Shown piece after piece: positions 34,919-45,304 of a stretch of DNA of 64,000 nt. A program made the translations under genes and the position numbers. Every line of letters starts with the position of its first letter. Within the stretch, counting starts at the first letter, position 1. The stretch is from a virus, in the IMG/VR virus record IMGVR_UViG_3300035181_001618, positions 1 through 64,000 of that record; one strand, 5' to 3'. The notes beneath the pieces were generated by a model. That model had not been told where the DNA came from, made no database searches, and worked only from the letters and a program-made list of their open reading frames with translations.

Positions 34919-36153
34919 TGGCTGCGCTTACTCTCTTTCCGCTCCAGTATAAGCGGCAGGACTCAGTTCCGATTGACATCGATAGCTCGTTTGCGACAAC
35001 GGCTGAGCGGCTCGACTACCTGACTTCACCTCGCCGTTACGGTGGCCAGATCGTTGCAGACCTGGAGGAGGATGTAGCCTACATCATGAACGCCGCCCGG
35101 GACACGTGGATCCCTATCGGCTCGAGCCCTGTACGTTACAACGCCACCCGAGACACCATCGAATACCCGTCCGTAGTTGACAGCGGTACCTACTTTGACT
35201 TGTCGTCGCCCCGTATCCGCACGAAGGCCGTTAACTACGAGCTTGTCATCACGGATGTCTCTTACTTGTTCCGCTTTAACAGCACAGGTGGAGTCAATGC
35301 ATCGCTGGTCATTCCTGATGACGCAACGGTTAACTTCCCCATCGGCACGACCGTGGTGGCGTCGCAAGTAGGCACTGACCCTACATTTATCACCCCAAAG
35401 AACGGCTCGGTTACCCTCAACTCGCCTGGCGGCACCCTCCAGATCGGCCAACGCTACGGCAAGGTCTCAGTCACGAAGGTAGGTGCCAACGAGTGGGATA
35501 TCGAGGGCAACCTGTTCGGCTTCGGTGTTTCGGTCACTGGCTCGATCCTGGCTACAGGCCCGGCTGGTCCTGCCGGCGCCCGCGGCCCAACAGGACCGTC
35601 TTTGACAGGCCCAACTGGCGCTAAGGGCGCAACCGGGAATGCAGGTCCAACCGGCCTTAACGGCCTAAGCATCACCGGCCCAACCGGCGACTCAGTCACC
35701 GGCCCAACCGGCGCTGCTTCAAATGTCACCGGCCCAACAGGCCCGCTTGGCCCAACAGGAGCGTTCGGTGGTCCGACGGGTCCGACCGGCGCTAACGGCA
35801 TGGGAGGTCCTGGCCCAACCGGTCCAGCAGGCGGGGCAACAGCCATCGCCTTTCGGAACTCTACATCGACAACTGAGAGCTTCTTGCTTGCTGACGCCGG
35901 TGGCTTAATCCGCATCAATGTGTCAGGTGCAGGTATCGTGTCGGTGCCACTCAACTCGACCGTGCCGTTCACGCTCGGGCAGTTTATCAGCGTTCGACAA
36001 GTCGGCACAGGTCAGATTACGCTTTCACCAGCAGGCGGTGTGACGCTCAACATCCCCGTTGGGTATGCGGGCGCGACGGGTCGCCGCGGCGCTGTCATCC
36101 TAGCGATGTACGTGGGTTCAGATACCTGGGACGTGACAGGAGACGTAGCGTGA
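34918..36153 (+). CDS. Collagen-like virion protein, 411 aa
   Basis: About 210 residues of N-terminal domain ([20 protein letters not shown] and an OB/beta-like region), then collagen triplets (about residues 212-305, [15 protein letters not shown]...) and a C-terminal domain with [18 protein letters not shown]. The C-terminal domain shares phrases with the pre-collagen part ([14 protein letters not shown]), suggesting an internal duplication. Likely a trimeric fibre. Confidence 0.7.
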   Translation: MAALTLFPLQYKRQDSVPIDIDSSFATTAERLDYLTSPRRYGGQIVADLEEDVAYIMNAARDTWIPIGSSPVRYNATRDTIEYPSVVDSGTYFDLSSPRIRTKAVNYELVITDVSYLFRFNSTGGVNASLVIPDDATVNFPIGTTVVASQVGTDPTFITPKNGSVTLNSPGGTLQIGQRYGKVSVTKVGANEWDIEGNLFGFGVSVTGSILATGPAGPAGARGPTGPSLTGPTGAKGATGNAGPTGLNGLSITGPTGDSVTGPTGAASNVTGPTGPLGPTGAFGGPTGPTGANGMGGPGPTGPAGGATAIAFRNSTSTTESFLLADAGGLIRINVSGAGIVSVPLNSTVPFTLGQFISVRQVGTGQITLSPAGGVTLNIPVGYAGATGRRGAVILAMYVGSDTWDVTGDVA

Positions 36154-36314
36154 ACAATGGCTTTTCAAATGCTGTAGTTTCAGCCGAACTTCGGCTGTCT
36201 ACCATGCCGCTCAACTTGGTGCTTAAGCAGACCAGCCTGACATATACGCCTCAAGCCGGTGACAGCTTGATCCTGCAGTTTTCCAACTCAAACTACACAC
36301 CACCTACTGTATGA
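36150..36314 (+). CDS. Small virion-operon protein, 54 aa
   Basis: GTG 36150 overlaps the preceding stop (GTGA) and the TGA at 36312-36314 overlaps the next ATG. The frame encodes [16 protein letters not shown] and is fully open. It fills an otherwise empty 160-base gap between two large genes. Unknown. Confidence 0.6.
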   Translation: MNNGFSNAVVSAELRLSTMPLNLVLKQTSLTYTPQAGDSLILQFSNSNYTPPTV

Positions 36315-37330
36315 CAGTTCGCCTTTATAAGTCAACAGATACTGGAGCGCCGGTCTTGAGCGGCACCGCCGGCGCGCTTGTCGCGCTGCTCGATGCTGTG
36401 CTTGTGAACGGTTACGGCTCGCAGCCTGGCGCTGGCTGGTCAAAAGCATTTGCAGGTACCAACACCGCTTCATATCGTGCAGCAACCGGCACCCGCTATT
36501 ACTTGATGGTTGATGATTCAGCTACTTTTGTGACAGCCGCCTTTGCCGAGCTGCGCGGCTATGAGACAATGACTGACGCAACGGATGATGGCACGAATCC
36601 GTTTCCAAGCGTCGCTCAAGCAACAAACGGGCAGACCGTTAATAAAAGCTCAACAGTTAGCGCAACCGCGCGCCCGTGGATGGCCATCGTTCATGACCGC
36701 GCGTTTTACTTCATGTGCGGCAGCGCTAGCTCGTCGGCTGTCTATACACAAATCACCGGTTCTGGCTTGAACCAAGCGTTTGATATGTGGTTCTTTGGCG
36801 AGATCAAGAGTCACAAGCAGACTACGGACACGTACAATTGCTTCCTGCTGACCAACCTGACAAATACACTGTATCAAGGCTTAGGCTCTGAATCAACCTG
36901 GGGGACAACGATGTCCAATCACTGGATGGCGCGCAACTACAACGGTGCTAAGATCTCTCACCCTTGTGCATGCCAAGTCACCGGCATGGTCAACGGCATG
37001 ACTATCATGGCACCTGACTCTACGGGCTTCTTGGGTTTCCCTGAGCAGGGTACGGGCGAAGTAGGTATTGTGGGCATTGAGCTTGCTGAGCAGTCTGAAA
37101 ATTCTACCAATTTGGTGCAATGGCTGATTCGTGGCCGTTTGCCAGGAGGTTATGGTGGCCTGACATATGCTGCGTCGGTTATCAACGGTGGTCTTGAAAA
37201 TTCAGGCTATATTTGGAACGGTACAGGCGCGTATGCAGGTCGCCAGTTTATAGGCCTTACGTTCTACTATACCAGCAGCAACGGTGTTGCCCCTTTCATC
37301 ATCGAACTAACGGATAACTGGTACGCATAA
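36311..37330 (+). CDS. Tandem virion paralog 1, 339 aa
   Basis: First of three adjacent homologues. Shared N-terminal signature: APVLSGTAGALVALLDAVL and NGYGS (residues 13-36), a GWSKAFAGTN-type motif, and a FFGEIKSH-like central motif. Beta-rich, Ser/Thr/Gly-rich, ends in a coherent WYA terminus with TAATG overlap. Probably a tail or fibre surface protein; unknown. Confidence 0.7.
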   Translation: MTVRLYKSTDTGAPVLSGTAGALVALLDAVLVNGYGSQPGAGWSKAFAGTNTASYRAATGTRYYLMVDDSATFVTAAFAELRGYETMTDATDDGTNPFPSVAQATNGQTVNKSSTVSATARPWMAIVHDRAFYFMCGSASSSAVYTQITGSGLNQAFDMWFFGEIKSHKQTTDTYNCFLLTNLTNTLYQGLGSESTWGTTMSNHWMARNYNGAKISHPCACQVTGMVNGMTIMAPDSTGFLGFPEQGTGEVGIVGIELAEQSENSTNLVQWLIRGRLPGGYGGLTYAASVINGGLENSGYIWNGTGAYAGRQFIGLTFYYTSSNGVAPFIIELTDNWYA

Positions 37331-38310
37331 TGGCAACAACTTTCTATGACAGCGATGCCTCCGCGCCGACTCTGACAAGCAGCGCAGGTTCGTTCATCGC
37401 GCTGCTTGACGCATGCTTGGTCACAGGGTACGGTTCAAAAACAGGCCTTGGTTGGACCAAGGACTATTCAGGTACCAATGTTGCTGTTTACCGGGCACCA
37501 GGCGGTAACAGGCACTACATCCGAGTTGACGATACTGACACGCAAGTTGTACGCGTGGTAGGTTTTGAGTCAATGACCGGATTGAGCACAGGCTTTAACC
37601 AGTTCCCAACTGATGCGCAGGTATCGGGTGGCTTGTACTTGCGAAAGACCAGCGGCGGCACGTCGGGTTGGATCCTAGCGGGTAATGACCGTTGCTTCTA
37701 CTTCTTCCCTGAGGTTGGAAATGCGTGGGCTGCAGGTTCTACAACCGGTTCATCATGCGGACAGTTCTTCTTTGGTGACTTTATTAGCTATCGTTCTGGT
37801 GACCAGTTCAACACAATGATCATCGGCTCAACTTCGAGCACCGCTGGCATGGGTAACTTTGCACAGCTAAACTCAAGCGGCTCACCGGCTGCAGGTCATC
37901 TTGGCCACTACATCTGCCGCGGCATCCTGCAGCTAAAGAGGTCAATCGGTTGCTATAAGTCAGCCATGCGGTACCTTGCCAGCAATAACTACTCGGACTT
38001 TGCCCTGGGCGTGTGGAACGGCTTTGTGACATCGTATCCTGATCCTGTCTCTGGAATGATCACGATGCAACGGATTCAAATTTCTGAACGTGGGTTGCAA
38101 CAAAATCCTAACCTAGCCACGGACATAATTGTGGCGCGCGGCTACCTGCCTGGCTTGTGGGCTCCGCAACAGACTGGCTTCAACCACGGTGATACGTTCA
38201 ATGGCACCGCTTCACAGACCTATCTCGTTGTCACCGCTTACACGCGCAACAACGCGCTAACTACAACTGTCACCGGGAAAGCCTTTCTCGAGACTAGCAA
38301 TACCTGGTAA
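37330..38310 (+). CDS. Tandem virion paralog 2, 326 aa
   Basis: Second copy: APTLTSSAGSFIALLDACLV, TGYGS, GLGWTKDYSGTN, CGQFFFGDFISYRSGDQFN and GHYICRG. The last two motifs are shared exactly in style with copy 3. Same length class and orientation, so a tandem duplication. Unknown function. Confidence 0.7.
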   Translation: MATTFYDSDASAPTLTSSAGSFIALLDACLVTGYGSKTGLGWTKDYSGTNVAVYRAPGGNRHYIRVDDTDTQVVRVVGFESMTGLSTGFNQFPTDAQVSGGLYLRKTSGGTSGWILAGNDRCFYFFPEVGNAWAAGSTTGSSCGQFFFGDFISYRSGDQFNTMIIGSTSSTAGMGNFAQLNSSGSPAAGHLGHYICRGILQLKRSIGCYKSAMRYLASNNYSDFALGVWNGFVTSYPDPVSGMITMQRIQISERGLQQNPNLATDIIVARGYLPGLWAPQQTGFNHGDTFNGTASQTYLVVTAYTRNNALTTTVTGKAFLETSNTW

Positions 38311-38313
38311 ATA
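38308..38313 (+). promoter_or_regulatory. TAAATA late element overlapping a stop codon
   Basis: The stop TAA of paralog 2 begins TAAATA. An AGGAGA ribosome site follows (38318-38323) before ATG 38328, so this message has a very short leader carrying the Shine-Dalgarno at its 5' end. Confidence 0.55.
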
Positions 38314-38327
38314 GCTTAGGAGATCAT

Positions 38328-39302
38328 ATGACTGTTCGCGTTTATCGCTCGTCCGACGCAGGTGCGCCGACCCTTTCCGGCACAACCGGTAGCCTTCTAG
38401 CCTTGCTAGATTCGGTCCTCATTAGCGGCTATGGCTCGTCTACTGGTTCTGGTTGGACCAAGCCGTATAGCGCTACCAATATCGCTGTTTACCGTACTGC
38501 AGGCGGCAATCAACGATACCTGCGCCTGGATGACTCAAACGCTACGCCAGCGCGTTTCCACGGCTATGAAACGATGTCAAGCGACTCAGTGGGAGTCAAT
38601 AATTTTTCACAAGACCTAGGCACGTCATTCTCGCAAGCGGCTGGCTACCCGATCATGAAGAGCAGCACCGCTGATGCTACCGCTCGTGCGTGGGTAATCA
38701 TTACATCGGCTACCGCGATGTACATGTTCATCGAGCCAACCTCGACCCCGACTACGTGGGAGGCTTCGACCAACACCACAAACTCGAGCAACGGGCAGTT
38801 CTTCTTCGGTGACTTCATTAGCTACCGTCCGGGCGACACATACAACACGGCTATCTTCGGGCCTGTGAACACAACGGCCGGTACCGGACAGTTCGGCTCT
38901 TGCTCAAACAGCATCTCCTCATCGGCAGCCAGCGGGCACTACATCTGCCGTGGCTACTTGGGCCAAGGTCAGGGCGGCGTTAAGTTCCACAAGGGGCTTC
39001 CAGGCCAGTATGCCAGCGTAACTACGATGGGCGCGTCTAGCTCGTCAAACACGTATCCCGACCCACTGACAGGCGGCATCTTACTAACGTCGGTTGAGCT
39101 TGCTGAGATTGTGGCAAGCAGCTACCATGTCGTGCGCGGGCGGATGCCAGGCATGTGGGCTCCGATCTCGTCTCTCGCCGGCTCGCACGGCGACATCATC
39201 ACCGGCACCGGCGTAGTAGCTGGCAAGACCCTGCTTTGCGTTGTTGTGTACACAGGCAGCACAGCAGGTCGGTGCTTCATTGAAATCAGCGATACCTGGT
39301 AA
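38328..39302 (+). CDS. Tandem virion paralog 3, 324 aa
   Basis: Third copy: APTLSGTTGSLLALLDSVLI, SGYGS, GWTKPYSATN, GQFFFGDFISYRPGDTYN and GHYICRGYLGQ. Closest to copies 1 and 2 in the first 60 residues and in the central motifs. Has its own late promoter and Shine-Dalgarno. Confidence 0.7.
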   Translation: MTVRVYRSSDAGAPTLSGTTGSLLALLDSVLISGYGSSTGSGWTKPYSATNIAVYRTAGGNQRYLRLDDSNATPARFHGYETMSSDSVGVNNFSQDLGTSFSQAAGYPIMKSSTADATARAWVIITSATAMYMFIEPTSTPTTWEASTNTTNSSNGQFFFGDFISYRPGDTYNTAIFGPVNTTAGTGQFGSCSNSISSSAASGHYICRGYLGQGQGGVKFHKGLPGQYASVTTMGASSSSNTYPDPLTGGILLTSVELAEIVASSYHVVRGRMPGMWAPISSLAGSHGDIITGTGVVAGKTLLCVVVYTGSTAGRCFIEISDTW

Positions 39303-39305
39303 GCC

Positions 39306-39770
39306 ATGGCAGCTCTTTCATATGTCGGCACAACGTTTGACCAGCGAATCGCCGCGCAGGTCACGCAAGCTGGCGCTGTTCAAACAATCGGACGCGCCTT
39401 CACAAAGGGCTACACTGACCGAATCCCTGGCGCTTTTGGCGGTAGCTTGTGGACAGCTACAGGTTGGCCAGAGTTTGTTCTAGGCAATAACGCCAATCGG
39501 TCATCCTTTGACCTGTACCCAAATACTAAAGAGCTCCGCGGCTTCGTACAAAACGGGGCGGGTACCGGCATTGCACGCACGGTCATTGCAATCAGCCAAA
39601 CAAATAACGCTGTCGTTGGCTCATCAGTTAGTGACCCGTCAACCGGTGCATTTACGTTGCAGCTTGTCTGTGCAAATGAAGCCAAGGTGACTGTCATCGC
39701 TATCCCAGCTGCCGGCGACATGCGTAACGTTGTAGCATATCGAGACATCGTTCCCGTCGTTCACGTATGA
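39306..39770 (+). CDS. Small virion protein with Ig-like C-terminus, 154 aa
   Basis: The C-terminal half (GIARTVIAISQTNNAVVGSS, DPSTGAFTLQL) resembles a carboxypeptidase-regulatory/Ig-like beta-sandwich common in phage fibres. N-terminus has TKGYTDRIPGAFGG. Overlaps the next start by 4 bases. Unknown. Confidence 0.6.
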   Translation: MAALSYVGTTFDQRIAAQVTQAGAVQTIGRAFTKGYTDRIPGAFGGSLWTATGWPEFVLGNNANRSSFDLYPNTKELRGFVQNGAGTGIARTVIAISQTNNAVVGSSVSDPSTGAFTLQLVCANEAKVTVIAIPAAGDMRNVVAYRDIVPVVHV

Positions 39771-40696
39771 CAACTCCGGAGAAGCTAGGCCCCTACTGGG
39801 TCAAGAAGCTAACCGGCGACATTCCGCCGATCCCATACCGCTTGCTCATCTTCAATGATGTCGGGCAGGTTAATGCTGAACGACCGGTTGCAGGCACATC
39901 ATCTGATGCAACCGGCAACCTAAACCAGATCCAAGAGTTCTATAACGGCGGCACTGAGATCGGCGGCGTCTTTGGCCCGTCATGGGGCATCAGCTTCCCA
40001 TACGGCTGGTACAAGTGCGTGTCAACCTCATGCTCGATCTCAACAGTGGGTCCAGCAGCACTGCTTTATGACCAGTTCAACTCGGTTGACGGCACGGATC
40101 CGACAACCAGCACCCTGACTACCTTCCCTGTGGTAACTGGGCTGTCACAGTGGGTAACAACCACAGGTGACGCCAAGAACGCTGGGAAAGTCATGTACAA
40201 GGCGCTCTTTGGCCCAGCGACGATAGATAACCTGCCTGTGCTGCTGGAATGTCATGCAACGCCTTCTAGAACGCCCTTCGTCACGTCATTCCCTTACTTC
40301 GTTACAATGACCGCGACAAACAGCGAGACCGCAGGTAACCCAGCCACCAGCTACGTGCGGTTCGGCTTGTACGGTTCATCATTGTCTGAGACAAAGCTAA
40401 CGGTAGCTTCCGACGGGCTCGTTGAGATCAAGCAGGTCGGTGAGACGGGCAACAACAACCTGCCTCGCTTCCCGCTCACGCCAGGCACTAACAAGATCGG
40501 AATCTATGTCACGGCGTCAACCACTATCTCGATGGCGAACGGCGCTCAAGTAGGCCAGTCCGCTAATATCGGCAGCTCTGCCAACATGCACACAGCTTAT
40601 GTCGAGATCTTGAACCCGAATGACGCAAAGTGCATCGACTCCATCGGCGTGTACTCGGGCGTCACCATTCAGCAAGCTCTCATGCTGACTCTCTGA
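39767..40696 (+). CDS. Virion protein, 309 aa
   Basis: Beta-rich Ser/Thr-rich protein with no recognised family. Start overlaps the previous stop (ATGA). Contains FGPSWGISFPYGWYKCV and ends LMLTL. A rightward structural gene by context. Confidence 0.6.
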   Translation: MTTPEKLGPYWVKKLTGDIPPIPYRLLIFNDVGQVNAERPVAGTSSDATGNLNQIQEFYNGGTEIGGVFGPSWGISFPYGWYKCVSTSCSISTVGPAALLYDQFNSVDGTDPTTSTLTTFPVVTGLSQWVTTTGDAKNAGKVMYKALFGPATIDNLPVLLECHATPSRTPFVTSFPYFVTMTATNSETAGNPATSYVRFGLYGSSLSETKLTVASDGLVEIKQVGETGNNNLPRFPLTPGTNKIGIYVTASTTISMANGAQVGQSANIGSSANMHTAYVEILNPNDAKCIDSIGVYSGVTIQQALMLTL

Positions 40697-40714
40697 GCAG
40701 GCCATCGGCTGTAG

Positions 40715-40720
40715 TAAATA
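40715..40720 (+). promoter_or_regulatory. TAAATA late element 4 bases before an ATG
   Basis: GTAGTAAATAGTCG precedes ATG 40725; the predicted +1 is within one base of the ATG. There is no Shine-Dalgarno. This drives the largest gene in the window. Confidence 0.55.
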
Positions 40721-40724
40721 GTCG

Positions 40725-43700
40725 ATGACCGCGACTACCTACTACGCCGTAGATACAAACTCGGGCGGAACGTTCCCCGTTACCAGCCTTGCAGCCGCTA
40801 AGCGAGCCGAGTTCATGACGGCTCTCGCCACCTCCAAGGTGGAGACCTTTGAGTTCTCAATTGCGGGTAGCAGGCCGTCTGATGACTTCACGCTTTACCT
40901 CTTCGGCAGCACGTGCCAGCTGACACAAGCCGCGCCGATTGACGGCAACGTGCAAGGCATTAAGACCGTTGGGCAAGACTTCCCAGGTCGGTTCAACACG
41001 ACCATTGACTCAGGTAGCGGTCTGCTTGAAGACGGTAAGTGGTGGCAGTCATCGGGTGAGTTCACGCTAAAGTTTACTAGCCACACCCAAGCCTTTGGCT
41101 TCTACGGAACTGACTTCGGCGACCTAGGAGCGGCCGGCGGCACGGTCAAGCTCAGCTTCTACAGCAACGGCTTCCCAGTTGACCTCAACGTTGAAGTAGG
41201 CCCTGATACCAGCGGGATCAACGCAACCCTGCTGTTCTTCGGCTACACGAACGATGTCCACCCGTTCAACGAGATTCGATTCACGGTTACACAAGGGCCT
41301 GGTACCACAGCTGGCAACGAGCAGCTCGTTGGCTTCGATGACATGGTATACGGCACGCTTGACAGCATCAAGCTGCCCTATAACGGCGTAGGCTCCTTTG
41401 TTAACGCTCCGACGCAGTGCATCACATCCTCACCGCCTGAGGACCAGAACGTAGCTTACATCAACGTGCCTGCAGGTTTCAAGGATCGTTGGTCGGTGTG
41501 GACCTGCCTTTCAGTAAGCAACGCAACGCCGATCATTAGCATCTACTCGGGTGTTAACGGCACTGGCACGTTGCTCGCCGGACCTAGCGGCGTAGCGGCA
41601 GGTCTCTTGAATGCGTTCTACCAAACTGTGTTTTACTTCTCGGGGGTTGCTCGCTCGATTAAGGTTACAACAGGCAAAGCCAGCTTCAACAATGAGGTCT
41701 TCTTTGACCACATGGAATTCGGCACACCGCCTGACTTGCCTGACGCTCCTATTCTCACGTTTAACTGGGAGCTAGGCGGCTTGTTGACAACAAGCAGTCA
41801 GTCTCAATGGGACGGTGTTAAGTACGGCATGGACTTTGAGGGCCTCATTCCAGGAGCTAATGCCTCTGCCGGCACCTATGCACCTGTCAGCGTGGGCTCG
41901 TTCTACGATAGCTTGTACCCCGGCACCGTCTTTACTAATGCGGTAGCTGTGCGCTCCAAGGCTACCGGCGGCACGGCCCAGTTCAACGTTCGCACGCTCG
42001 ACTCACCGTCAGGCGCGGTGCTCAACTTAGGCAAAACGGCGCTGAAAGTTGCGACCGGTCAGGCGAGCATGACTATTGCGTTGCCGAGCACAAGCACCAA
42101 AGGTGCTATCTCGTTCTACTATGCATCAGCCTCTCCGGTTACTTTGATCGCTGGCGTCGGCACTAAAACATTGCCTGCTACAGGCACTTGCAGCTTGCCT
42201 GACGTTGACAATGTCTACTGCCAGTGGAAGCTTTGCAGGCTTGAGAGCGAAAACGCTACGATCAACTCGCTGACTATCTCAAGCGCTGATCCGAACATGA
42301 TGGTCGATAACCTGACCAATGGCTACCCGATCCCGCTGTCAGGTGCGCTGCCGACAGTTGATAACCTGGTTGACGACTACTTCAACAATGGCACAGATTC
42401 GCGTGGCATTTCAGGCCCGCTAGTACCGTCTGGACCACCGTACCCGCACATTTACGGCGTGCAGGCTCCTAGCTGGGTTCGTGCATGCTATTCTGACGGC
42501 CCTGAGATTGCGCCTGACTTTTACTACAAGTCAGGCGAGGGCATCTACCCAGGCATCTACAGCTGGACCGCGCTGCAGAACCTTAGCAATGACCCAAAGT
42601 ACATCAATGTAGTTGACGGCTTCATCAATGAATGCTCGCTGTTTGTGCTCATGGGTACAATTGTAGGCGTCTACTCAGGCTTGAACGGTACAGGTACATT
42701 ACTGCAAAGTACACCCGACGTGCAGCACAGCTATACAGATGGAGGCTACACTAAGTTTACATTTGGGGGTTGGGCCCGTTCGATTGCCTTTGACACCGAT
42801 CCCGCTATTGTTGATGGCTTGCGCTTTGGCTATTCATCAACAAACTCGATTATTCCCACTGTACCTTCGCCTGAAATTTTTGACTCAGATTCCACAAACA
42901 TTGTAGAAGGTGTAAACCAACTAACCAATGACAGTGAAACACCGATCATTTTCCTACCCGACGGTTTAATCTATCGAGACACCCAATTCTCCCCATCGGC
43001 TAGCCATTGGATGCGCGAGCCAACGCCGTATTCAAACGTAGGTACGTTAGTACAGTTCTCATTTGACGGGCTAACAGACGGCGCAACCGCGTTCCCGAAC
43101 AGCGGCACTTTAGGCGGTACCTGGAGCTCAACAGGTTCAAACTGTTCAGCGAGCACTAATGCTTCAAAGTGGGGCACGTCATCGCTCCACGTGACTCCGA
43201 ACAACAGTGAGCATGCCATCAAGCTGATTTGGCCGACAATGTTCTACTTGCGATCGCAAGTAGGCACGCTTGAAGCTTGGGTGCGTCCTGAAGTAGGTGC
43301 TTCCGAGCCGTACGGTAAAACTGCCATCATGTATTGGATCTACGGCTATGGTAACACCAGCACGCCGTGGAACCAGGGTGCCAGCAGCACAGGCTCGGCT
43401 TACACACCAGGCATGGGCATCATCTACGCTCATGCTAGTACGACACCAGGTCAAACAGTGCTCGAAGCCTGGCTCAATCAACGCTTCATCGGCAGCATAT
43501 CCGTTGCTAATAGCCAGTTCCACCATGTAGCATTTACATTGAATGCCGGGTCTGGTGGTCAGTTCATGACCTTCTTTGTTAACGGTGCGCAGGTTGCAAC
43601 CGGCTCGGTTACCGGCGTTAACTACTCGAACCCTGACTTCTCGCTCGTTGTCGTTGGTCAGTCTGACCGAACAGGCACCTTCAGCTACTACCTGTCTGAC

Positions 43701-45299
43701 GTGCGTTTGACTCGAGGCACGCAGCGTTACACCGGCGCTTACACCCTACCGACAGCAGCCTTCACCGCTCAGACCCCATATGAATTTGAGGGTCAAACCC
43801 GGTGGATCCGTGCTTACCCTGTTTCGTCAGCGGCCGGCGAGCAAGATCCCGCCAGCGGCTTTAATATCCCTGATGCATATGCAGGCGAGGAGCTTTACAC
43901 CTGGCATAAGATGGACGTGCCTCGTTCATTTGGCATCAATCACCGATACAATAATCTCCTGACATTACGCTTTCAAATTGCAACAGACAGCGCCGGCGCA
44001 AACATCGTGGCCGAGTCGCTGGGTAACGGTGCGGCTAACTTGAAGGGTGTGGGTCACGCCATTGTCGGCGGCGCTCAGTTAATCTATCGCCAGACAACAT
44101 TGTTGACTCAAGGTAAGTTCGAAGTCTTTACTGATCAGAGCACGTTTAGCGATGCGCGCAACGCACTGCGTAACAGGCATTTCAAGTTCCGTGAAGAGAC
44201 TTTTGAAAGCTTCACATCGGGGTCGGCGACCCCGTTGGTTCTCAACTTTGTCGATGAGGCCGACGGTTCGCTGATCACCTGCACGGTTACAGGTTCAGCT
44301 GTCATCGCTAGCTCGTCGGCTACAGGCCAACGTAACACTACCGTTGCAGGCCAACGTTGGCTCTCGCTTAGCGGTCCAACGACCTTCACCTTTGACTCGC
44401 CAATTACAGCATTTGGCTGCTACACAACAGACATCGGTGACGGCGGCTATGTCAAGCTCTTGTTGACAGACACGACGGGCACGGTTAAGGAGGTCGTGCT
44501 GAAGCATAGCTTGGCTCAAGCTAGCGGGTTGCAGAACTACATCGGCTTCCACCACCCAGGCAACGAGTATGTTAGCGTAACGATCAGCAACACGACTACC
44601 TTCGGCGACATGGGCATCGATGACCTGTTTGTCGGCACTCGGAGCCAGCTGAATCAGCTGGTACAAACGCTTACTAGCCCATTCACCGCCTCAGCACTGT
44701 CACCAATTGGCAGCTCTCGTGCTAGCAACGGCGGTGCTTGGGTTGACCTGTACGGCAACAACAGCCACACAGCTCTTGTTGAAACAGGCGCTGGTACAGT
44801 TCAAGTTGACACCTCAAAGGTGGGCAACACGCGCTACGGCGTCTACCTTGATAAGGGCACATCAACGCCCGATGTCACGCTGTTTGTTAACTTCAACATC
44901 ACGCCGCTGTTCTTTGTTCAACCTGATCTTGAGCTCGGAGTCATCGCTCGTAAGAACGGCAATGACTACTACCACTTGACCTATACGTACTATGCGGCGG
45001 GCGCGCCTGCCTTTGAACGCACGTATGATAACGGCGACTGGACTACTATGGTTACGTTGACCCACTACCCGTCGGGCGAGGTGCTCTTTGGGCCGTACTA
45101 CTACAGCGACCCATCATTCGGTACCATCAGGTGGGACATTCAAGGTAACACTCATACGTTATACGTCGAGTCATTTTACGGCAACAACCCAGCGCTGCCT
45201 GGCGGCGTTAACTATGACGGCATCCTCTGCCAAATTGTCGACGACCGTAATTTGACAGGCACTCAGCATGGCTTCACCATCAAGCAACCTTCGCTATAA
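40725..45299 (+). CDS. Giant multidomain virion adhesin, 1,524 aa
   Basis: Contains two copies of a lectin-like module with AFGFYGTDFGD (N-terminal, about residues 40-215) and AFGCYTTDIGD (about residues 1140-1310), and a LamG/concanavalin-like domain near residues 770-1020 (GTLEAWVRPEV, FHHVAFTLNAGSGG, YYLSDVRLTRGTQRYTG). Other beta-rich Ser/Thr/Gly segments lie between. Carbohydrate binding at the cell surface is inferred from the domains. Likely a receptor-binding or decoration protein. Confidence 0.7.
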   Translation: MTATTYYAVDTNSGGTFPVTSLAAAKRAEFMTALATSKVETFEFSIAGSRPSDDFTLYLFGSTCQLTQAAPIDGNVQGIKTVGQDFPGRFNTTIDSGSGLLEDGKWWQSSGEFTLKFTSHTQAFGFYGTDFGDLGAAGGTVKLSFYSNGFPVDLNVEVGPDTSGINATLLFFGYTNDVHPFNEIRFTVTQGPGTTAGNEQLVGFDDMVYGTLDSIKLPYNGVGSFVNAPTQCITSSPPEDQNVAYINVPAGFKDRWSVWTCLSVSNATPIISIYSGVNGTGTLLAGPSGVAAGLLNAFYQTVFYFSGVARSIKVTTGKASFNNEVFFDHMEFGTPPDLPDAPILTFNWELGGLLTTSSQSQWDGVKYGMDFEGLIPGANASAGTYAPVSVGSFYDSLYPGTVFTNAVAVRSKATGGTAQFNVRTLDSPSGAVLNLGKTALKVATGQASMTIALPSTSTKGAISFYYASASPVTLIAGVGTKTLPATGTCSLPDVDNVYCQWKLCRLESENATINSLTISSADPNMMVDNLTNGYPIPLSGALPTVDNLVDDYFNNGTDSRGISGPLVPSGPPYPHIYGVQAPSWVRACYSDGPEIAPDFYYKSGEGIYPGIYSWTALQNLSNDPKYINVVDGFINECSLFVLMGTIVGVYSGLNGTGTLLQSTPDVQHSYTDGGYTKFTFGGWARSIAFDTDPAIVDGLRFGYSSTNSIIPTVPSPEIFDSDSTNIVEGVNQLTNDSETPIIFLPDGLIYRDTQFSPSASHWMREPTPYSNVGTLVQFSFDGLTDGATAFPNSGTLGGTWSSTGSNCSASTNASKWGTSSLHVTPNNSEHAIKLIWPTMFYLRSQVGTLEAWVRPEVGASEPYGKTAIMYWIYGYGNTSTPWNQGASSTGSAYTPGMGIIYAHASTTPGQTVLEAWLNQRFIGSISVANSQFHHVAFTLNAGSGGQFMTFFVNGAQVATGSVTGVNYSNPDFSLVVVGQSDRTGTFSYYLSDVRLTRGTQRYTGAYTLPTAAFTAQTPYEFEGQTRWIRAYPVSSAAGEQDPASGFNIPDAYAGEELYTWHKMDVPRSFGINHRYNNLLTLRFQIATDSAGANIVAESLGNGAANLKGVGHAIVGGAQLIYRQTTLLTQGKFEVFTDQSTFSDARNALRNRHFKFREETFESFTSGSATPLVLNFVDEADGSLITCTVTGSAVIASSSATGQRNTTVAGQRWLSLSGPTTFTFDSPITAFGCYTTDIGDGGYVKLLLTDTTGTVKEVVLKHSLAQASGLQNYIGFHHPGNEYVSVTISNTTTFGDMGIDDLFVGTRSQLNQLVQTLTSPFTASALSPIGSSRASNGGAWVDLYGNNSHTALVETGAGTVQVDTSKVGNTRYGVYLDKGTSTPDVTLFVNFNITPLFFVQPDLELGVIARKNGNDYYHLTYTYYAAGAPAFERTYDNGDWTTMVTLTHYPSGEVLFGPYYYSDPSFGTIRWDIQGNTHTLYVESFYGNNPALPGGVNYDGILCQIVDDRNLTGTQHGFTIKQPSL

Positions 45300-45304
45300 C
45301 AGAT

